A DNA stretch of 57,637 bases from Deltaproteobacteria bacterium. GTDB taxonomy: Bacteria; Desulfobacterota; Desulfobulbia; Desulfobulbales; Desulfobulbaceae. The notes under the pieces are model-generated. The model was not told where the DNA came from, did not search any database, and worked only from the letters and a program-made list of their open reading frames with translations. The stretch covers positions 1 through 57,637 of the forward strand of contig JAJRTB010000074.1 in assembly GCA_024278495.1 (NCBI GenBank), written 5' to 3'. The position numbers and the translations under genes were made by a program. Shown piece by piece: positions 26,991 to 35,896 of the stretch. Each line of letters starts with the position of its first letter. The first letter of the stretch is position 1.

Positions 26991-28035
26991 AGCAACCGGT
27001 CAGCAGGGCATGGCCCTGGTCCTGACCCTGATGGCGGTCAGTTTCATGGTGGCGATCACCGTGCAGCTCTTCTCGTCGGTCAACCAGCAGATCCAGGCCG
27101 CGGTGGGGTTGCGCGACGCGGTTATGCTGGATGCTGTTACCCGTTCCGGCCTCAGCATTGCCCGGGCCGCCCTGCTGGCCGACCAGCGGGAAAACACGTT
27201 TGACTCTCCCCATGATTCCTGGAATACCCTGGACCCGGAGCTGCTCGGTTCCCTGGCCGGGCCGGCTGCCCTTGAGGTCTCGGTCCGGGACCTGTCCGGC
27301 CTGCTCCAGGTCAATGCCCTGGTGGCGCCGGAACAAACACAGGGCAGGCCCGGACAGAAGAACAAAAAGCCGGGCGGCAAGAATGTGAAACAGATCAGTC
27401 AGGAAGAGCTGCAGAGAGAGTTGTGGAAACGGTTCCTGACATCGGGCAGGTTCGCGGTGGAGGACGAACAGCAGGCCCTGGATCTTGTCGCCGCCCTCCA
27501 GGACTGGATCGACAAGGATGACAGGGACCGGCCAAACGGCGCGGAAACCGCCTATTATCAGGGAAGGGAGCCCGGCTACGACGCCCGGAACGGGCCGATC
27601 CTTTTCAAGGAAGAGCTGCTGCGAATTCGGGGAATGACGCCCGAGCTTTTTTATGGTAATGAAGAGTACGCCGCCCTGGCTGATTTTATTACGGTTGTCG
27701 GCACGGATGGCAGGATTAATATTAATGCGGCGCCCCCGGAGATTCTCCTGGCCCTGCACAGGGACATGACCCCGGAGATCGTTCAGGATCTGATTGATTT
27801 CCGCTCGGACGAGGACAACAGGGACGCCCTGGCCCGTGACCAGTGGTTTACAGGCATTCTTGCCGGAGCCGGTATCACATTCAGCACGAACGACGCAAAA
27901 CTCATTACCGTGACCAGTTCTGCGTTCGAGATAACCAGTCGGGCCGGGTACAGCGACATGGTCCGGGTGGGCAGGGGGATTCTGCAGCGCAACAAGGACG
28001 AAACCCAGACCCTGCTTTTCTGGGATGTGCGCTAA
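26974..28035 (+). CDS. gspK: Type II secretion minor pseudopilin GspK
   Basis: 353 residues, the expected large size for GspK. The leader ends in QQGMALVLTLMAVSFMVAIT; as in other GspK proteins the Glu5 of typical pilins is missing. It has the family features SVRDLSGLLQVNAL and the helix-hairpin-helix part ELLRIRGMTPELFY with RININAAPPEILLAL. A Lys/Gly-rich low-complexity insert (about residues 115-140) is specific to this protein. It caps the pseudopilus tip. The start lies within the gspJ end; gspL begins 21 bases after the stop. Confidence 0.92.
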   Translation: MRRKNRATGQQGMALVLTLMAVSFMVAITVQLFSSVNQQIQAAVGLRDAVMLDAVTRSGLSIARAALLADQRENTFDSPHDSWNTLDPELLGSLAGPAALEVSVRDLSGLLQVNALVAPEQTQGRPGQKNKKPGGKNVKQISQEELQRELWKRFLTSGRFAVEDEQQALDLVAALQDWIDKDDRDRPNGAETAYYQGREPGYDARNGPILFKEELLRIRGMTPELFYGNEEYAALADFITVVGTDGRININAAPPEILLALHRDMTPEIVQDLIDFRSDEDNRDALARDQWFTGILAGAGITFSTNDAKLITVTSSAFEITSRAGYSDMVRVGRGILQRNKDETQTLLFWDVR

Positions 28036-28056
28036 ACAGGGAGATGAAGCTGAGAG

Positions 28057-29550
28057 ATGAAGCGCCAGACCCTCGCTCTTGACATAGGCGATGATTCTGT
28101 CACCGCCGTGGTTGTCCGTCACAGCGGTCAGGACAGGCGTGTTGTCGCCTGCGCTTCAGTGGAGCTGCGTTCCCGCGAGGACCTGGACCCGGCCCTGGCT
28201 GAGCTTGTCGGGCAGGTCCCGGTGGGGGATGGGGTCTGTGTCTGCGGAGTATCCCTTGACGGGGTCAGCCTGCGCAATCTGCGGATTCCTTTTACCGATC
28301 GCAGGCGCATTGACCAGGTTCTGCCCCTGGAGCTGGAGGATCAGTTGCCGGTGCCGGTGGCGGACCAGGTCGTGGACTACCTGGTCACCGGTTCAGGGGA
28401 GGGCGGGTCCACTCTTCTGGTCGCCTGCCTGGAGAAGGAACGCCTCGGCCGGGACCTGGACAGCCTGCGGCGGGCCGGTCTCCGTCCCCGGCTGGTTACC
28501 CTGCGTGATCTTGTCCTGGCCAGCTCCCTGCTGCGCGACCCGTCCATGCCTGATGATTTTCTGCTGCTTGATATCGGTCGGTTCAGCTCTTCCATTCTTT
28601 TTGTCCATCGCCGCCGGGCGGTTTTCTTCAGGCGTCTGGCCATTTCACCGTTTCTGCCTGTTGCGACCGCGGACGCAGGCACGTTGACCGGTTCCGACAG
28701 GGATGCCGGCCTGACCAGGGACCTCTGCGCGGAAATAATGCGCAGTATCGGGTTGTTTACAATCAGCTCCGGGACGGATTTTCAGCCGGAGCGGGTCATG
28801 GTCGGCGGCGCTCCGTCTGCCGACCCGCAACTGGTGCGCCGGATATCCACCGAACTGGCCATGGAGGCGCTTCCCTGTGACTCGGTTGAAACGGCCCGGA
28901 TGCAGGTTGATACCCGGGTGCAGGAAACGTATCAACCTGCGCGCATGGCCCATGCCCTGGCCCTGGTCCGGAACGGCGGCCGCGGCAGACAGGTCGTCAA
29001 CTTTCTCAAGGGTGAATTTGCCCCGGCTTCCCTGCTGCTTGTTTCCGGGCCGCAGCGCCTGGCCGCGGTCGCGGTCGCCGTGATCCTGCTGGTCGGCGTT
29101 CTGAGCTGGCTCGGCCTGGGCTACCGGGGGCTCAGGGACAGGTATGACAGGCTGGGAACGGAGATGACCACCATGTACAGGGAGACCTTTCCCGGGGCGA
29201 CCCGGATTGTTGATCCCCTGGTGCAGATGAAGGCCAATGTTCGCGACGTGCAGGCCCCCTCCATCGCGTCCCCTCTCTTTTCCGGTGAAAAACGGGTGTT
29301 GAATATCCTGGCCGATATTTCGGCCCGGGTGCCGGAATCGGTCAGGATCCAGGTGGCCCGGATGGTGATAGACCAGGAATCCGTGCAGATGAAAGGGATG
29401 ACCGATACCTTCAACAACGTCAACCTGATCCAGTCCGGCCTGCGCAAGTCGCCCCGTTTCGCGGATGTGGCCATTGTGTCGGCGGCGGCGGACAAGGAGA
29501 GCGGCATGATCCGGTTTGAACTGCGACTGCAGTTGAGGGAGGGCGCATGA
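28057..29550 (+). CDS. gspL: Type II secretion inner-membrane protein GspL
   Basis: 497 residues. The N-terminal cytoplasmic part has the actin/PilM-like fold: TLALDIGDDSVTAVVV, a second DFLLLDIGRFSSSILF motif and RVMVGGAP. A single membrane helix (about residues 330-352, RLAAVAVAVILLVGVLSWLG) leads to a periplasmic ferredoxin-like domain. GspL links the ATPase GspE to the membrane platform with GspM, GspF and GspC. The domain order is right for GspL or a PilM-PilN fusion, and the operon settles it as GspL. The end overlaps gspM by ATGA. Confidence 0.88.
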   Translation: MKRQTLALDIGDDSVTAVVVRHSGQDRRVVACASVELRSREDLDPALAELVGQVPVGDGVCVCGVSLDGVSLRNLRIPFTDRRRIDQVLPLELEDQLPVPVADQVVDYLVTGSGEGGSTLLVACLEKERLGRDLDSLRRAGLRPRLVTLRDLVLASSLLRDPSMPDDFLLLDIGRFSSSILFVHRRRAVFFRRLAISPFLPVATADAGTLTGSDRDAGLTRDLCAEIMRSIGLFTISSGTDFQPERVMVGGAPSADPQLVRRISTELAMEALPCDSVETARMQVDTRVQETYQPARMAHALALVRNGGRGRQVVNFLKGEFAPASLLLVSGPQRLAAVAVAVILLVGVLSWLGLGYRGLRDRYDRLGTEMTTMYRETFPGATRIVDPLVQMKANVRDVQAPSIASPLFSGEKRVLNILADISARVPESVRIQVARMVIDQESVQMKGMTDTFNNVNLIQSGLRKSPRFADVAIVSAAADKESGMIRFELRLQLREGA

Positions 29551-30095
29551 TCAGGATCTCCCGGCGTGACCGTCTTGTCCTGGCGGCGGGCGTGGCCTTT
29601 GTCCTGCTCTTTCTGGTTCTGCAGTTCGCGGTTTTCCCGCTCCTTGACGGCCGGCAGCGGCTGCGCAAGGGGATCACGGCGCGCCAGGAGGGCCTGGCTG
29701 AAATGAGTACCCTGCAGGCCCGCTACCGGGAACTGCACGGCAAGGCCAACTCTCTCCAGGACCAGCTCGAGGCAAGGGAAGGTGATTTCAGCCTTTTTTC
29801 ATTCCTGGAGCAGAAGGCGGCAGAGGCTGCCGTCAAGGAGCATATCGCGTACATGAAGCCGTCGGCCACGGCGGATGACGGACCCTTCAAACAGGTGCTG
29901 GTCGAGATGAAGCTGCAGGCGATTACCCTGCAGCAGCTGGTTGATTTCCTGAAGCTGGTGGAGGCGCCGGACAAGATAGTGGCCCTGAAGCGGGTCTCGA
30001 TCCAGGAAAACAAGAAGGATGCGGGCACCCTGAACGTGATCATGCAGGTGGTCAGCCTGGACCGGAACCCGGACCGGGACGCGGAGCAGGGGTGA
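29547..30095 (+). CDS. gspM: Type II secretion protein GspM
   Basis: 182 residues with a short cytoplasmic start, one membrane helix (VLAAGVAFVLLFLVLQFAVF) and a periplasmic part: a coiled coil (about residues 35-85) followed by a small ferredoxin-like domain (LVEMKLQAITLQQLVDFLKL). GspM pairs with GspL and stabilises it. Sequence conservation in this family is low, so the call leans on architecture and position between gspL and gspN. Confidence 0.82.
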   Translation: MIRISRRDRLVLAAGVAFVLLFLVLQFAVFPLLDGRQRLRKGITARQEGLAEMSTLQARYRELHGKANSLQDQLEAREGDFSLFSFLEQKAAEAAVKEHIAYMKPSATADDGPFKQVLVEMKLQAITLQQLVDFLKLVEAPDKIVALKRVSIQENKKDAGTLNVIMQVVSLDRNPDRDAEQG

Positions 30096-30102
30096 CAGGA
30101 CT

Positions 30103-31038
30103 ATGAACCGGTTCATTCGCTGGATACTCTCGTCGCTTGCCTACCTTTTTTACACGGTGGCCGTGATCCTGCTTCTGCTCTGGTGGCGCTTCCCGGCCGA
30201 TTCCGTGCGTAAACGACTTGTGCATGAGCTCAACACAACACAGTCCGCCTGGCTCTGGCGGATCGGAAGCCTGGAGGCCAGCCTGCCCCCGGGAATAGAG
30301 CTGGGGGACATGCGCCTTGCGACCAGGGAGAATCCCGACCTGGTCCTTTTCGAGGCGGACAGTGTGCGGTTGCGTCCGGATATCCGGCGTCTGACCGGTC
30401 TGGAAACGATTCCGTTCCGCTACACCATCAGGACAATGGGCGGGACCGTTCGCGGCCGGACCCTGCTGCACCTGAAAACCCGGAGGATAACAGGTGAGGA
30501 AACGTTCGAGGGATTGAACCTGGCCGCTCTGACCGGGCTCCGGCAGAAGCTGCGCCGGCCGCTGTCCGGTTCCATGTCCGGTACCTGCACCTATGACATG
30601 GCCCTGGCTGACCCGCTCCGGGGCACGATGCGGATGGACGTGCGGGTCGCAAACGGCTTCATTGGTCTGCGTCAGCCTGTCTTTGGCCTGGACCAGCTTG
30701 ACTTCAGCGAGACAACGGTGTCCCTGGACTATGCCGACCGGCTTCTGACGTTCGCGCGGGGCCGGCTCGATGCAAAACTGCTCGGGGCCGATTACAGCGG
30801 CACCCTGGCCCTGCGCTCACCGCTGTTCATGAGTGAGCTCAAGCTCAGCGGTACCATTGAACCGCGGCCGGAGCTGCTCGGCAGGCTGCAGGATACAACC
30901 GTGGTGACGCTGATAAAGAGCCAGCTGCAAAGTGGCAGGCTGGCCTTTAACGTCAGCGGGACGCTTCTGGAACCGGGAATTCAGTTTACGGGCGCCTCCG
31001 GTGTCCTTGACGGTATCATACAGGGGAGTGGCAGGTAG
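30103..31038 (+). CDS. gspN: Type II secretion protein GspN
   Basis: 311 residues with one N-terminal membrane helix (SSLAYLFYTVAVILLLLWW) and a long beta-rich periplasmic part typical of GspN/AsmA-like proteins (repeats such as TVSLDYADRLLTFARGRLDA and ELKLSGTIEPRP). GspN is an accessory part found in only some systems and is not needed in all of them. It sits 7 bases after gspM and 2 bases before gspC, so it is cotranscribed. Name assigned by architecture plus operon position. Confidence 0.82.
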   Translation: MNRFIRWILSSLAYLFYTVAVILLLLWWRFPADSVRKRLVHELNTTQSAWLWRIGSLEASLPPGIELGDMRLATRENPDLVLFEADSVRLRPDIRRLTGLETIPFRYTIRTMGGTVRGRTLLHLKTRRITGEETFEGLNLAALTGLRQKLRRPLSGSMSGTCTYDMALADPLRGTMRMDVRVANGFIGLRQPVFGLDQLDFSETTVSLDYADRLLTFARGRLDAKLLGADYSGTLALRSPLFMSELKLSGTIEPRPELLGRLQDTTVVTLIKSQLQSGRLAFNVSGTLLEPGIQFTGASGVLDGIIQGSGR

Positions 31039-31040
31039 CC

Positions 31041-31721
31041 GTGGGACGGGTAATTATCAAGCTGGTGCTTCTCTTTATCCTCTCCTATGTCGGGGTGACG
31101 GTATGGTACGGTCGTTTCGAGGAGAGACTCCTGGATTTTTCCACCCGGGCCGGCCAGGAACAGGGCGTGGCGCTGCAGGATGCGGCCGCGTCCACCGCCC
31201 CGACGGAATCCTTGCCAAAGACCGAAGAGTATACCATAATAACGAAAAGAAATATCTTTGCCGCCGTTATTACCGCGCCTCCGGTCCAGGTCGAGGACGA
31301 AGTTGAACCAGAGAACCTTGAACCCACCCGGCTGAAGCTGGCCCTGAAGGGAACGGTTTCCGGCGCAGACCGTGACGCCCGGGCTATTATTGCCGACAAG
31401 CTGAAGAACAGGCAGGATATCTACCAGGTGGGTGACAGTATACAGGGCGCCCTGATTGTCGCCATTGAGCGGGGCAGGGTGATCCTGGAGGTCAATGGCC
31501 GGGACGAGGTGTTGAACCTTGAGGAGCGTAAGGGCGGCGGCCCGGCGTATGAGCCGTCGCCGGCTGATTATTACCGTGAGCCCAGGCAGGCGGAACCTGT
31601 CCCCACCGCCGACGAGGTGAATGCACGGAAAAAAACCCGGTTAAAACCGGCTGTCCGGCCCCGGCCGACCCGACGGACACCGGCGCCGCATCCCCTGGCA
31701 TTTCCCGATGAGCCAAGGTAA
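31041..31721 (+). CDS. gspC: Type II secretion coupling protein GspC
   Basis: 226 residues starting at a GTG 2 bases after gspN. A membrane helix at the extreme N-terminus (KLVLLFILSYVGVTVWY) is followed by a linker and the homology region that binds the secretin, with ITKRNIFAAV and LKLALKGTVSG-type strands and DARAIIADK, QDIYQVGDSI. The C-terminus is rich in Pro, Arg and Lys and lacks a PDZ domain, which is common in this branch. It links the inner-membrane platform to GspD. The next gene starts 57 bases on. Confidence 0.85.
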   Translation: MGRVIIKLVLLFILSYVGVTVWYGRFEERLLDFSTRAGQEQGVALQDAAASTAPTESLPKTEEYTIITKRNIFAAVITAPPVQVEDEVEPENLEPTRLKLALKGTVSGADRDARAIIADKLKNRQDIYQVGDSIQGALIVAIERGRVILEVNGRDEVLNLEERKGGGPAYEPSPADYYREPRQAEPVPTADEVNARKKTRLKPAVRPRPTRRTPAPHPLAFPDEPR

Positions 31722-31778
31722 GAGAACAGCGTATATTTTTCATGGCCCGGGAATCCCGGTTCGTAACATTCGGACAAG

Positions 31779-34163
31779 ATGAAAGAGATGATGACATATA
31801 GAGACGGTATTATACATCGCGCCGCAAGGCCGCTGGGCGGCATTCTGCTCCTGGTTTTTCTGCTCACGGGGGGCCTGTCTGCCGGGTTGCAGCTTCCGGT
31901 TCAGGCCGCGGAGTCTTCGGCCGCGACCGGTGAGCGGTATATCACCATTGATTTCAATGATGTCGATATCAGTCTCTTCATCAAGTACATCAGCGAGTTG
32001 ACCGGCAAGAATTTTATCGTGGACCGGACCGTCAAGGGCAAGGTGACGATCATCTCCCCGACCCGGATTTCGGAACGGGATGCCTATCACGTGTTTGAAT
32101 CGGTTCTGGAGGTCCATGGTTTTACCACGGTGCCCAGTGGTTCCGTCATCAAGATCATTCCCTCGGTCCAGGCCAGGGCCAAGAGCATTGAGACCATCCG
32201 CGAGGCGGGAACCCTGTATCCTGACGACAGGGTCGTTACCCAGTTGATCCCCCTGACGCACACTTCGCCCGATGAGATGAAGCGGCTCCTGGCGCCCCTG
32301 GTCTCCAAAACAAGCGTGGTGATCGCCCATACCGATTCCGGCATGCTGATCATCACTGATTTCCTCTCCAACATCAAGCGGCTGCAGGAGATTATTGACG
32401 CGGTGGATGTGCCCTCCATCGGTGAGGAACTGGTGGTGCTCCCCTTGCAGTACGCATCGGCCGCCAACATATCCAAGGCGGTCAGCCAGCTCTTTATCAA
32501 GGCCGCCAGAAAGGGGCAGCGGCCGGAAACCATCAAGCTGATTCCCTATGAGCGGACCAATTCGTTAATCGTTTTTGCCTCCCGGGCCAATATTCAGAAG
32601 GTCAGGTCTCTGCTGGCCAAGATCGACACCCCCGCCCCCAAGGGCAAGGGGAAGATTCAGGTGTACTACCTGCAGCACGCCAATGCCAAGGAGCTGGCCG
32701 ATGTCCTGACCAAGCTGCCCGAGGCCAAAAAAAGCGGCGGCGCGGCAGGCGCCACGGCCGGCACGCCCCTGGTTTCCAAAAATGTCAAGGTCATGGCCGA
32801 CGAGGAGACCAACTCGCTCATCATTATCGGCCCCCATGACGAGTACCTGGTCATGGAAGAGGTTATCAGGAAACTGGATATCCCCAGGCGCATGGTGTAC
32901 ATCGAGGCGCTGATCATGGAGGTCAGCGTGTCCAAGCAGTTTGAGGTCGGCGTCCAGTGGGCCGGCGGGGCTGAATTCGACAATGGCACGGGAATCGGAT
33001 TCGGCGGCTTCGGAGCCAAGACCGACCCCCTGGCGGAGCTCGCGGAAAGCAGTATAGTCGGCAGTGACAACTTTGCCATGCCGGCCGGCTTTACGGTCGG
33101 GGTGATCAAGCAGGGGATCAAGATCGGCAATGTCTTTTTCCCGAACCTGGCCGCGATATTGAAAGCCTACCAGGATGATTCGGACGTGGAGATTATTGCC
33201 ACGCCCCAGATCCTGACCACCGACAACAAGGAGGCCGAGATCAAGGTGGGCGAAAACGTCCCCTATATCACCAGCCAGCAGCAGAACTCGGCGTCAGTCA
33301 ACGTGGGCTATAATCAGTATGAGTACAAGGACGTGGGCACCACCCTCACCCTCACGCCCCAGATCAACCAGTCCGACCTGGTTCGCCTGGATATCTTTGT
33401 TGAGGTGAGCAAGGTCAAAACCCAGGTCGGAAACACCCCGACAACGCTGAAGCGGACCGCCAAAACCACTGTGGTCGTGCGTAACGAGGAGACCGTGGTC
33501 ATGGGCGGTATTATCGGTCAGGATACCTCCTCCGGTGAGTACAAGGTCCCGCTGCTGGGAGATATTCCCCTGATCGGCTGGCTTTTCAAGACCAGGAACG
33601 AGCGGGTTGACAAGACCAATCTCTTTATCTTCCTTACCCCGCATATCGTGGAAAATCCGGCGGAACTGGCCTCCCTCTATTACAAGAAGCGGGATGTGAT
33701 GGAGTATGTCAAGGAAGGCTCAAGCGCCATTCCCGACTTCAACTACAGAAAGGATGTTGATCCGGCCCATGCCGTGGCCCTGGTGGATATCGGCTTTACC
33801 AAACTGGAGCGGAAGGATTACCATCTGGCCCGCCAGTACTTTGAACAGGCCCTCAAGATTGATCCGAATAATCCCTATGCCATGCTGAACCTGGGTGTCG
33901 TCTGCGAGCGGGAGGGCAAGCGGGACGAAGCCGCCAGGTATTACCGGATGGTCATCGGGCTGACGCCGCCGGTTCTTGAAGGGACGGCCGGCAAGAAGGG
34001 GGAAGACGGCGAGGAGATACCCGCCGAGCCGGATCCCCGTTTTCTGGAACTGCAGCAGCGGGCCGCCGATAACCTGAAACGAATGGGGATGAACAGTACC
34101 AACAAACCGGTCACGCCGCCGCCCACACCGGCCGCGAAACCACCTGTTCTGACAAAACCATGA
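31779..34163 (+). CDS. gspD: Type II secretion secretin GspD with C-terminal TPR extension
   Basis: 794 residues. After a signal peptide (to about residue 45) come the N0 domain (ITIDFNDVDISLFIKYISEL), N1-N3 repeats, and the secretin barrel with DVEIIATPQILTTDNKEAEI, VGENVPY and the end motif VPLLGDIPLIGWLFK. From about residue 659 (DVDPAHAVALVDIGFTKLER) to about 735 it carries two TPR-type repeats, then an acidic linker and a proline-rich tail; ordinary GspD ends soon after the barrel with an S-domain. It forms the outer-membrane pore. The TPR part is periplasmic or surface-linked depending on topology, and might stand in for the pilotin. The end overlaps gspE by ATGA. Confidence 0.93.
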   Translation: MKEMMTYRDGIIHRAARPLGGILLLVFLLTGGLSAGLQLPVQAAESSAATGERYITIDFNDVDISLFIKYISELTGKNFIVDRTVKGKVTIISPTRISERDAYHVFESVLEVHGFTTVPSGSVIKIIPSVQARAKSIETIREAGTLYPDDRVVTQLIPLTHTSPDEMKRLLAPLVSKTSVVIAHTDSGMLIITDFLSNIKRLQEIIDAVDVPSIGEELVVLPLQYASAANISKAVSQLFIKAARKGQRPETIKLIPYERTNSLIVFASRANIQKVRSLLAKIDTPAPKGKGKIQVYYLQHANAKELADVLTKLPEAKKSGGAAGATAGTPLVSKNVKVMADEETNSLIIIGPHDEYLVMEEVIRKLDIPRRMVYIEALIMEVSVSKQFEVGVQWAGGAEFDNGTGIGFGGFGAKTDPLAELAESSIVGSDNFAMPAGFTVGVIKQGIKIGNVFFPNLAAILKAYQDDSDVEIIATPQILTTDNKEAEIKVGENVPYITSQQQNSASVNVGYNQYEYKDVGTTLTLTPQINQSDLVRLDIFVEVSKVKTQVGNTPTTLKRTAKTTVVVRNEETVVMGGIIGQDTSSGEYKVPLLGDIPLIGWLFKTRNERVDKTNLFIFLTPHIVENPAELASLYYKKRDVMEYVKEGSSAIPDFNYRKDVDPAHAVALVDIGFTKLERKDYHLARQYFEQALKIDPNNPYAMLNLGVVCEREGKRDEAARYYRMVIGLTPPVLEGTAGKKGEDGEEIPAEPDPRFLELQQRAADNLKRMGMNSTNKPVTPPPTPAAKPPVLTKP

Positions 34164-35845
34164 AACCGCTGGGACAGGTTCTGGTAGAATCGTTCGGGGT
34201 GACTCCCGAACAGCTTGCCCAGGCGCTCGCCCTGCAGAAGGACAAGGGCGGCAGGCTCGGCGAGATCGTGGTGCAGCAGAAGTATGTTTCCGCGGACCAG
34301 CTTCTTGAGGCCCGCAGCCTTCAGTGCGGTCTGGAGCTGAAGAGGACACTGCCCGCCGGGGTCGATCCGTTTTTTACCGCCCGGATCCCGATCCATTACC
34401 TGAAAAAATTCAAGATGATCCCGGTGGCCACCCCGGAGGAGTCCTTTGTCGCCCTGGCCGATCCCTTTTATTTCCAGCAGGCCGATGATCTGCAGCGGTT
34501 GCTCAACTGGGAGGGGATCAGAACGGTTCTGGCCCCCCAGGAGGAGATCTCGAAAGCGATCAACGCCTCCTATGATCAGGACAGCCGGGACCGGGCCGAC
34601 CAGGTCATGCAGGACATTGACGTGGAGGATCCCGAGGCGATTATTTCCGAGATCGAAGAGACCGCCGATCTGCTTGACGACACCAGCGACGCGCCGGTGA
34701 TCAAGCTGGTCAACCTGATGCTTTCCCAGGCCGTGCGCGACAATGCCAGTGATATCCATATCGAGCCGTTCCAGGATATGGTCAAGATCAGGAAACGGGT
34801 GGACGGAATCCTCTACGACATGTATACACCTCCGCGCCATGTCCAGTCCAAGCTGGTTTCCCGGGTCAAGATCATGGCCAAGCTCGATATTGCCGAGAAA
34901 CGGCTGCCCCAGGACGGCCGTATCGAGATCCGCATTGCCGACCGCAACGTGGATATCCGGGTCTCGACCCTGCCCACCTCGTTTGGCGAGCGGGTGGTCA
35001 TGCGGCTTCTGGACAAGTCCAGTGTCCTGCTCTCCCTGCCGGACCTGGGGATGTCGCCCCGGGACCTGGACACGTTTCTGCAACTGATCAGGGCGCCGCA
35101 CGGTATTATCCTGGTCACCGGTCCCACCGGGTCCGGCAAGACGACCACCCTCTATTCAGCCCTCAGTATCTTGAACGAGCCGGATATCAACATCATCACC
35201 ATCGAGGATCCGGTGGAGTACCAGATCAAGGGGATCAGCCAGGTTCAGGTCAACCCCAAGATCGACCTGACCTTTGCCAACGGCCTGCGCACCATTGTCC
35301 GCCAGGACCCGGACGTGATCCTGGTGGGCGAGATCCGTGACCTGGAAACGGCCCAGATCGCCATCCAGTCCGCCCTGACCGGCCACCTGGTCTTCTCGAC
35401 CCTCCATACCAATGACGCGGCCAGCGCCGTAACCCGGCTCATTGACATGGGCGTGGAATCGTTTCTGGTCTCCTCCTCGATCAACGCCATCCTGGCCCAG
35501 CGGCTGGTACGCAAGATCTGTCCGCACTGTTCCGAGGAATTTGAGCCGGGGCCGGAGTACCTCGCCCAGGTGGGCCTTACGCCCGAGGACCTGGGCGGCC
35601 GCGTCCTGTACCGGAGTACCGGTTGTCGTCACTGTCTGAACACGGGCTACACGGGAAGAATAGGAATCTACGAGTTGATGGTCATGACCGAGGACCTGAA
35701 GAATTTCGTGCTCACCACCTCGGACTCCAACCAGATCCGCAGGCGGGCGCTTGAATCCGGCGAAATGCTGACCCTGCGCCAGGACGGATTACAAAAGGTG
35801 CTGGCCGGCCAGACCACCATCGAGGAAGTCTTCCGGGTGACCTGA
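34160..35845 (+). CDS. gspE: Type II secretion ATPase GspE
   Basis: 561 residues. An N-terminal GspE domain (about 1-150) is followed by the AAA-like ATPase with Walker A GPTGSGKTTTLYS (near residue 320), the Asp box TIEDPVEYQIKGISQVQV, Walker B DPDVILVGEIRD and the His box LVFSTLHTNDA. The tetra-cysteine zinc motif is intact: CPHC (Cys454) paired with CRHC. The enzyme is a cytoplasmic hexamer that powers pseudopilus growth. A PilB-type pilus ATPase is the alternative, but position after gspCD decides for GspE. After its stop a weak 6-bp stem (35849-35875) separates it from the convergent gspF. Confidence 0.95.
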   Translation: MKPLGQVLVESFGVTPEQLAQALALQKDKGGRLGEIVVQQKYVSADQLLEARSLQCGLELKRTLPAGVDPFFTARIPIHYLKKFKMIPVATPEESFVALADPFYFQQADDLQRLLNWEGIRTVLAPQEEISKAINASYDQDSRDRADQVMQDIDVEDPEAIISEIEETADLLDDTSDAPVIKLVNLMLSQAVRDNASDIHIEPFQDMVKIRKRVDGILYDMYTPPRHVQSKLVSRVKIMAKLDIAEKRLPQDGRIEIRIADRNVDIRVSTLPTSFGERVVMRLLDKSSVLLSLPDLGMSPRDLDTFLQLIRAPHGIILVTGPTGSGKTTTLYSALSILNEPDINIITIEDPVEYQIKGISQVQVNPKIDLTFANGLRTIVRQDPDVILVGEIRDLETAQIAIQSALTGHLVFSTLHTNDAASAVTRLIDMGVESFLVSSSINAILAQRLVRKICPHCSEEFEPGPEYLAQVGLTPEDLGGRVLYRSTGCRHCLNTGYTGRIGIYELMVMTEDLKNFVLTTSDSNQIRRRALESGEMLTLRQDGLQKVLAGQTTIEEVFRVT

Positions 35846-35896
35846 GCCCGGGTGCTCCCGTTTTCCGGTCACCCGCAAAGAGTGAGCCGCACCGGT

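Noticed and set aside
26542-28122. 526-residue minus-strand open frame over gspJ/gspK
   Set aside because: Low-complexity shadow; both plus-strand genes have prepilin leaders and proper overlaps.
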